Positions 8,327 to 12,749 of a stretch of 12,749 nt of DNA are shown one piece after another. Made by a program: the position numbers and the translations under genes. The notes beneath the pieces are model-generated. The model ran no database searches. It was given only the letters and a program-made list of their open reading frames with translations, and was not told the origin of the DNA. Source of the DNA: Podochytrium sp. JEL0797. Lineage: Eukaryota; Chytridiomycota; Chytridiomycetes; Chytridiales; Chytriomycetaceae. The stretch covers positions 1 to 12,749 of the forward strand of contig JADGJG010000767.1 of NCBI GenBank assembly GCA_027596195.1. Reading direction: 5' to 3'. Each line of letters opens with the position of its first letter. Within the stretch, counting starts at the first letter, position 1.

Positions 8327-10129
8327 TCACTTCCCCACATCATTCAAATGACTCAAAGGAGTCTGCACAACCGACCCAAACCCATACGGACTTCCAATAT
8401 TACTATTACTAACCACCCCCCGCATCGGCGCCGCCTTCTCCTCCCCACCATCCTCAGACACGTCTTCGACCATGAGGTTCGCAAACGTGTTGTGGGCATA
8501 CCGAGAAATCTCCATGGCCATGTTGAGCCGCGTCTTGTCTTCGAGCGAAGCCGTCGTCATTTTGGTGTCGAGGAGTTTTCGGTATTTGACGCAGAGGTCG
8601 AAAATTTCGGATTCTTTGCCGGGGGGGCATGGGGTCTGATCAAAGTGTGTGCGGAAGAAGAGAAGGAGGAGGAGGAGGTGGGGGGGGGAGGGGGGGTTAA
8701 TTGAGGAAATCGATAATTGGAAATCAGGGGGAGGGGAAGGAATACGAACGCAAAGAAGCATGCAGAGTCGCGTGATTGCTGATTCGGATTCTGGGTTTTG
8801 CAGCGCCGGGATGGAGTTGAGTGAGGCGCGGAATCGTTTGGCTTCGGGGGTGTCGACGAAATTGGCTTTTTGTGCCGCATACGTTGCGGGGTCCATACTG
8901 ATGTTGGAAAAGAACTCTTTGGTCAAGTTGTTTCGGTGCTCCTGGGTGATTTTGATGTCCAATCAGTTGACATTCTTTGGTACAGTTTCAGGGAAAATCA
9001 CCCCTGGGGGTTCTTACCGAATGCCTCTTGTTCCTCTCCAGGAAAATAACAAAGATTTCAATCACTTTCTGGCGATCCATCACGGCACACGTGTCCAACA
9101 GCTTTGTCCGACACCTCATCATGCGAATCATGTGTTTCCGGATCCGGTTCAAATCGACACAGCTCGACACGACCGTGAACGTGTCGAAAATCTCGTCAAT
9201 CTCCTTCAAATCCTTGATGCTCGGGATACTGCGGAGCGCGATTTTGGCAAACTCGCATTCGGGAGGGCCGTACAGTTCGGTGGCGGTCATGGGAGTTTCC
9301 TGGGGAGTCGCGGCCATGTTCAAAATGGGCGTGTTGAAGGAGTTTGTGTGGGTGGTGCTGGAAGAGGAGGAGGACGACGCAGCGGCGGTGGCGCCTGGGT
9401 CCACGGTGGTCTGCATCGAGTTGAAGAGGTCGTTCCACTCTTGATCAAAGTCTGAAAATGCAGGTGATGTGTCGCCCGAATACGCATGGGCCATGGGAGT
9501 GTTGATGTTGAGAGAGGAAACGAGAGCACGCAAGGCTTGCATCTCGGCCATCATTTCCGCCTGTTTTCCCTCCATGGCTTTGATTTGGCCCATACAGAGG
9601 AGGGTTTTGAGTTTTTCCACTGAGCAAGCGGTGCATCTAGATAGAAGGAGAATTAAAAGAACGGAATATAAATAAAATTAACACTCACCGTGTCGCCTCC
9701 CCCAGAGACTGGGGCACTGAGCTTCGCAGGTCGATGGCGACGCCGTGCTGTCTGAGCAGGGCATTCTCCGCTGTGGCGGCCAGCAGCTGCTGTTTGAGCA
9801 AGGCATTCTCGGCATCGCCAGGCAGCGCAGCGCTGCGCCCGTCTACGACCTGCTGCAGGGCTGCCACCTGGGCCTCGAGTCTCAAGATGTGGTCCTGGCG
9901 TCGTTGGCGGAATGCGCGCTGTGCCTCGAGGCTGAAGCGAGAGTAGTCAGTCACTCTCGCACACTCACTCACACTCACACCAGAAACTCAACCCTCACCT
10001 GCGCTGGTGCTTCGCATCGAGCGGCAATGTGTCCTTGCGCTTGCGACCCACACGGCCCTTGGGCTTGTTTCCGCTGTCGCTGCCGTCAAAGTTCAATGCG
10101 GGCGGTGTGCCGCTGTGGTCGGAGTTCAT
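8327..10129 (-). CDS. bZIP transcription factor, Yap/Pap1-like, atypical basic region
   Basis: Exons on the minus strand: 10129-9999, 9931-9689, 9636-9018, 8941-8750, 8635-8327, giving 497 aa. The last intron (8749-8636, donor GTTCGT) is 114 nt, a multiple of three with no stop, so an unspliced 535-aa form is also possible. Basic region and zipper (about 28-75): GRKRKD, then HQRSLEAQRAFRQRRQDHI, then LRLEAQVAALQQVV. The AQRAFR core is the Yap/Pap1 type of fungal oxidative-stress regulators. At the position of the near-invariant DNA-contacting Asn the spliced codon AG|C reads Ser44. A second coiled part has AENALLKQ and AENALLRQ 14 residues apart (84-105). Then come a CTAC motif (126-129), a Met/Gln-rich helix, a poly-Ser run, and a conserved-looking C-terminal region (MDPATYAAQK, TPEAKRFR, YRKLLDTKM). 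The start is ATG 10129; an upstream in-frame ATG at 10264 would add an unlikely leader. It acts in the nucleus; target genes are unknown. Confidence 0.85.
8653..8696 (+). repeat. Purine tract (GGA repeats then G runs)
   Basis: An almost pure purine run with one T at 8679, ending in G9-A-G6-like blocks. On the bZIP strand it is the pyrimidine-rich region of the putative last intron, close to its acceptor. G-quadruplex or triplex formation is possible but untested. Confidence 0.7.
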
Positions 10130-10223
10130 GTTGAATTTGAAATCAATAATGGAAATGGCTTTGGAAAAAAAAAGACGAAAAATAATTTGTTTATTCCGCG
10201 TTGCGAATATGAAGTCATTCCCG

Positions 10224-10229
10224 TTTATT
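10224..10229 (-). promoter_or_regulatory. AATAAA overlapping the stop of the proximal Cys-rich gene
   Basis: The minus-strand stop TAA at 10227-10225 sits inside AATAAA. The bZIP start codon is 95 bp further on in the same direction. Confidence 0.5.
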
Positions 10230-10741
10230 CCGTTTTCTGAACAAGAAGTCGCCTCTTTTCGCAAAACTCGGACGACCCCTCCACCTCCACATTTCCACTA
10301 CCAACACTCGTCGATCCCTTCATAAGCTTGTGCCAATGCTTCCTCGTGAACCGATTGCCTCGCTGGCTCCGTTCTTCCTGGACCATCTCCTGAGTCTCCA
10401 AAATCGGCCGAATCCCCTCATTTTCGCCAAGCCTCTTCACTGCCGCTTTCGGAACAGCCTCCGAACGGACATCCTTCTTTCTTCTCCAGTCGGGTGATTT
10501 CCAGCGAAACAACTGAGGGCGCGTCGTCGATTCGAGTGGGCCTTCGCAAGTCCGCATCAGATCCTCACGATTCAGGCCACTGCGGCACAACTTGCAAGTC
10601 GGTTGTGGGCCTGCACTCATGGTATGGAAGCAAACATAGCACTATCGTTATCCAGCTTAGAAACACACTCAAGATCTACGATTTTGGGGGATTCCTCACG
10701 ATGCAGGACTGGCAGCACGGAAGCGTGCGCGGTGGATCCAT
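10225..10741 (-). CDS. Small Cys-rich zinc-ribbon-like protein, copy B (unknown family)
   Basis: I know no named family for this. Two exons on the minus strand, 10741-10700 and 10641-10225, with a 58-bp intron (GTGAGG...GATAG, phase 0), give 152 aa. Exon 1 is only 14 codons (MDPPRTLPCCQSCI). Exon 2 opens with CYVCFHT and has CX2C-X11-CX2C (residues 15, 18, 30, 33), a likely zinc-binding knuckle pair. LFRWKSPDWRRKKD follows, then a highly charged, Arg/Lys/Glu-rich half with a final Cys near the C-terminus. Without splicing, the frame from ATG 10620 would encode 131 aa and lose the first knuckle; the match to the paralog at 11120-11590 across the junction is what supports splicing. The basic nature suggests a nuclear or nucleic-acid-binding protein, which is inference. 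Confidence 0.65.
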
Positions 10742-11119
10742 GACGGTTTCATAACAACTTGTACACACAAAGGATCGGTTCCAGAATGCAGAGGGAGTGT
10801 GGTCCATTGCTTGTTTTTGCGCGCTTTTTTTTGGTTTTTGCGCGAGCGTGCTTCCCTGGGCAACTTCGACGCCTGGGCACGTGCTCCTCCGGATTGCCCT
10901 GCCACATCAGTACCCCCCCTGGTTTCTCATGCTTGCCTCGAGAAAGGGGGGCTTCTCGTTTGCACAACAAGCTCACACGCGATATCTGTCAAACTGCCAA
11001 GGAAGAGATCCACGCACCCCAACGAGACACCCAGCGAAAGACACCCATCACCATGATAGGGTCATCCTTTGCCCCGCCTTGAACCCACAAAGCGGGATCA
11101 ACATGTAGAACAGATGCTT
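10742..11119. other. 378-bp spacer between the two Cys-rich genes; no supported gene
   Basis: Several overlapping frames of 60-107 codons exist on both strands, but none has a family resemblance or a splice pattern. One plus-strand frame (10797-11108) begins with a hydrophobic stretch like a signal peptide; I do not accept it on that alone. The segment should contain the copy B promoter. It has GTTTTTGCGCG twice (10813-10823 and 10834-10844, a 21-bp step) and a palindromic CACGTG at 10878-10883. Confidence 0.4.
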
Positions 11120-11124
11120 TTATT
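11119..11124 (-). promoter_or_regulatory. AATAAA overlapping the stop of the distal Cys-rich gene
   Basis: The minus-strand stop TAA at 11122-11120 is inside AATAAA, the same arrangement as at 10224-10229 and 4542-4547. Confidence 0.5.
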
Positions 11125-11590
11125 TCAACAACCGACTCATGTCCGAAAACGAATCGCGCTCAGCCGCGTGCAACGAACCCGCCACCTTGGCCTCCGAACA
11201 AACATTCCCTGGTACCCCAACTACTACCTGTTTCCCGTCAACCCCCGCCACAAGTTCGACTTCGTTTGTCCTCTGCTTCGACTTGAACGGCGACTTCCAC
11301 TGAAACTTGCGGTGATGGTGCAATACGGCATGCGTTTTCCCAAACACGCCTTCAAGCACACGTGCATGGCAGACCGTACAGTGTGGGTTCAGCGATTTCA
11401 CGAGGGAGTGGAAACAGGCGTAGCACTGGGCAGCGGGGTGTGGTGAAAAAAGGGTCGTCAGTGCGGACTTCAACGAGGTGAAGCCAAATCTCACAATGCG
11501 AGACGCGCAGCAAGCCATGTCACGGTGTCCTGAGATGGCAACGCTTTGGCAGCCGGGGCAGGTGAATGCGGTGCCGATCCGGGGATCCAT
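11120..11590 (-). CDS. Small Cys-rich zinc-ribbon-like protein, copy A (unknown family)
   Basis: This is the paralog of the gene at 10225-10741. Exons 11590-11495 and 11425-11120 with a 69-bp intron (GTGAGA...CCCAG, phase 0) give 133 aa. The intron is a multiple of three without a stop, so an unspliced 156-aa product cannot be excluded. I chose ATG 11590 because both copies then begin Met-Asp-Pro; ATG 11602 would add four residues. Exon 1 has CPGCQS and ACCASRI. Exon 2 begins CYACFHS with CX2C-X11-CX2C (residues 33, 36, 48, 51), then HAVLHHHRKFQWKSPFKSK, then a Val/Gly-rich stretch and an acidic-basic tail. The shared features with copy B are the Met-Asp-Pro start, the intron position and phase, CYxCFH, knuckle spacing and the WKSP motif. 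Function is unknown; zinc binding is inferred from the Cys pattern. The gene is divergent from the kinase gene. Confidence 0.7.
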   Translation of the reverse strand: MDPRIGTAFTCPGCQSVAISGHRDMACCASRIVRFGFTSLKSALTTLFSPHPAAQCYACFHSLVKSLNPHCTVCHARVLEGVFGKTHAVLHHHRKFQWKSPFKSKQRTNEVELVAGVDGKQVVVGVPGNVCSEAKVAGSLHAAERDSFSDMSRLLK

Positions 11591-11779
11591 GAATGGGTTC
11601 ATTTGGGGGGTGGTTTTGCGGGGCCTGGGTTGCCTGGGTTTTGGACAGAGATTTCTGGTGGTTGGCGAATTTCTAAAATTCCAAGGGGAACGGGTACTTG
11701 TGATTGAGATAGTTCTTCAGCGGGCATGAGTGATTGATTATGTTGATCGCGAAGGACGGGAGTGCCAACCCGCAAATCA

Positions 11780-11805
11780 TTTCCATTCGAAAATCGAAAT
11801 GGAAA
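11780..11805 (+). promoter_or_regulatory. Near-perfect inverted repeat over the kinase start codon
   Basis: Left arm TTTCCATTCGA (11780-11790), spacer AAA, right arm TCGAAATGGAAA (11794-11805). The arms pair throughout apart from one unpaired base. The right arm contains the ATG at 11799-11801, so the RNA could fold with the start codon in a stem, or the DNA could be a dimeric protein site in the divergent promoter. Confidence 0.4.
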
Positions 11806-12510
11806 CCGCCGAAAGACTCGCAGAGTCCCTTCTGGCCACCACCACCGCCCCACGTGTTCTTGTAGCCATCGCTGGAATTCCCGGCAGCGGAAAAACAACG
11901 CTGGCGGGACACGTGGCTGCTGCACTCTCCGCACGCGGCCAATCCGTCGTTGTCCTTCCGATGGACGGCTTCCACTTCACACGCGCCCAACTAGATGCAA
12001 TGGAGGTAGTGTGTTCCTGCAATGCATCGTAGTTACGAGCCTCGTTCTCGGGCACAGTGCTAACCCGCCACACTCGAATCGGACCAGGACCCCGTTGAAG
12101 CCCACCGCAACCGCGGTGCCCCCTTCACCTTCGACGCACTCTCCCTCGTCCAATTCGTGCATTCCCTCCATACCCAAACCACCCCGCGCACCGCCCCGTC
12201 CTTCAACCACGCTCTCCACGACCCAACCCCGAACGACATCCTCATCCCCCCTTCCACGCGTTTCGTCATCCTCGAAGGCATTTACATGCACTTGAGTCTC
12301 GCGCCGTGGAACGAGATGCAGTTCGATGTGCGCTGGTTTGTGTGCTGTGCGGAAGATGTGGCGATGGAGCGGCTGGCGAGGAGGCATTTTGAGGCTGGGG
12401 TTGAGAAAACGATCGAGGAGGCGCGAGGGAGGGCGAGGGGCAGTGATGCGGCGAATGCGAGGATTGTGTTGGAGAATCGCGTAGCTTGCGATGAAGAAAT
12501 TTGGAATTGA
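11799..12510 (+). CDS. YFH7-like P-loop kinase (PRK/uridine kinase superfamily)
   Basis: Two exons, 11799-12005 and 12088-12510, with an 82-bp intron (GTAGTG...CAG, CTAAC branch site near 12059) in phase 0, give 209 aa. A Walker A loop GIPGSGKT spans residues 26-33. LPMDGFHFTRAQLDAM (53-68) is the diagnostic substrate-side motif of the family. The second exon has AHRNRGAPFTFDA (74-86), FNHALHDPTPND (108-119), VILEGIYM (129-136) and a lid-like RLARRHFEAG (164-173). Yeast Yfh7 and related bacterial proteins are putative ATP-dependent kinases of small metabolites; the substrate is not settled and cannot be read from sequence. The protein is shorter than yeast Yfh7, which has a long insertion after the P-loop, and so resembles the compact bacterial-type form. 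It shares a roughly 208-bp divergent promoter with the Cys-rich gene to its left. Confidence 0.88.
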
Positions 12511-12567
12511 GGCTCGGCCGAGTAATAGGCGCGGTGTGTGCGGCGCGTCTTTTTTCGCTCTCTCATC

Positions 12568-12723
12568 ATGGATGCCAAAAAAACGGTTTTAAAGAATGGC
12601 AATCAAAAAAAGGTGGTAAAAGCGAGTTGTCGCGATTTTGCGGACGAAGGCAGTTCGCGTGGCAGCGTTTCCGGCGCAAATGTCAACGTCAAGATTCGAC
12701 AATCAATTAAATGGAGCATCTGA
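12568..12723 (+). CDS. Possible short ORF or first exon of a gene running off the window
   Basis: ATG at 12568 follows a pyrimidine-rich leader and opens 51 codons rich in Lys, Asn and Ser (MDAKKTVLKNG...), ending at TGA 12721-12723. It begins only 57 bp after the kinase stop. I recognise no family. It may be a true small protein, the first exon of a gene continuing past 12749, or a chance frame. Confidence 0.25.
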   Translation: MDAKKTVLKNGNQKKVVKASCRDFADEGSSRGSVSGANVNVKIRQSIKWSI

Positions 12724-12749
12724 CGTATCAGTCGACGTGGCGATGGAAA

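Noticed and set aside
10225..10620. Unspliced 131-codon version of the Cys-rich gene starting at ATG 10620
   Set aside because: It drops the CYVCFH knuckle that matches the paralog; splicing with a 58-bp intron restores the shared architecture.
11040..11105. GGTTCAA-like motif on the minus strand suggesting another tRNA
   Set aside because: The surrounding sequence forms neither an anticodon nor a D arm at the right distances; only an isolated CTTTG/CAAAG hairpin is visible.
10797..11108. 103-codon plus-strand ORF with a hydrophobic N-terminus
   Set aside because: It overlaps several other frames of similar length in GC-rich sequence, has no family likeness, and lies where the copy B promoter is expected.

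Overview
The window is eukaryotic nuclear DNA: dense, intron-rich, roughly half G+C, with spliceosomal introns mostly 50-115 bp long (GT...AG, several with CTAAC/CTAAT-like branch sites). The protein set points to a fungus, and I favour a chytrid-like or other early-diverging lineage. It combines a Yap/Pap1-type bZIP factor, a YFH7-like kinase and a secreted tyrosinase (all familiar in fungi) with an HSBP1 homolog and a type III glutamine synthetase, which are not standard in yeasts and moulds. This lineage call is inference from gene content.

Layout, left to right. (1) 2-1336, +: the 3' part of a gene for a protein of about eight tandem 37-residue repeats with a Ser/Thr-rich tail. (2) 1476-4546, +: nine-exon gene for a secreted protein of about 863 aa, with three predicted ricin-B-type beta-trefoil units in front of a complete binuclear-copper tyrosinase domain. 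(3) 4630-7472, +: seven-exon type III glutamine synthetase (741 aa), only 83 bp after the tyrosinase stop. (4) 7693-8069, +: three-exon HSBP1 (87 aa). (5) 8122-8194, -: degenerate tRNA-like sequence between convergent genes. (6) 8327-10129, -: four- or five-exon bZIP factor whose basic region has Ser where Asn is nearly invariant. (7) 10225-10741 and 11120-11590, -: two small Cys-rich genes that I recognise as paralogs only after splicing. They share a CX2C-X11-CX2C module, a WKSP motif and a phase-0 intron at the same place. I know no named family for them. (8) 11799-12510, +: two-exon YFH7-like P-loop kinase (209 aa), divergent from the second Cys-rich gene. (9) 12568 onward, +: a possible short or truncated ORF.

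There is no operon logic: each gene has its own signals, and the functions (phenol oxidation, ammonium assimilation, heat-shock and stress transcription control, small-molecule phosphorylation) are independent. Spacing is tight, and three genes have the stop codon TAA inside an AATAAA polyadenylation hexamer, implying very short 3' UTRs. The most novel items are the paired zinc-ribbon-like gene family, the lectin-tyrosinase fusion, the near-identical repeat array and the atypical bZIP basic region. All exon boundaries were placed by eye from splice consensus, reading phase and family conservation; no transcript or database evidence was available.
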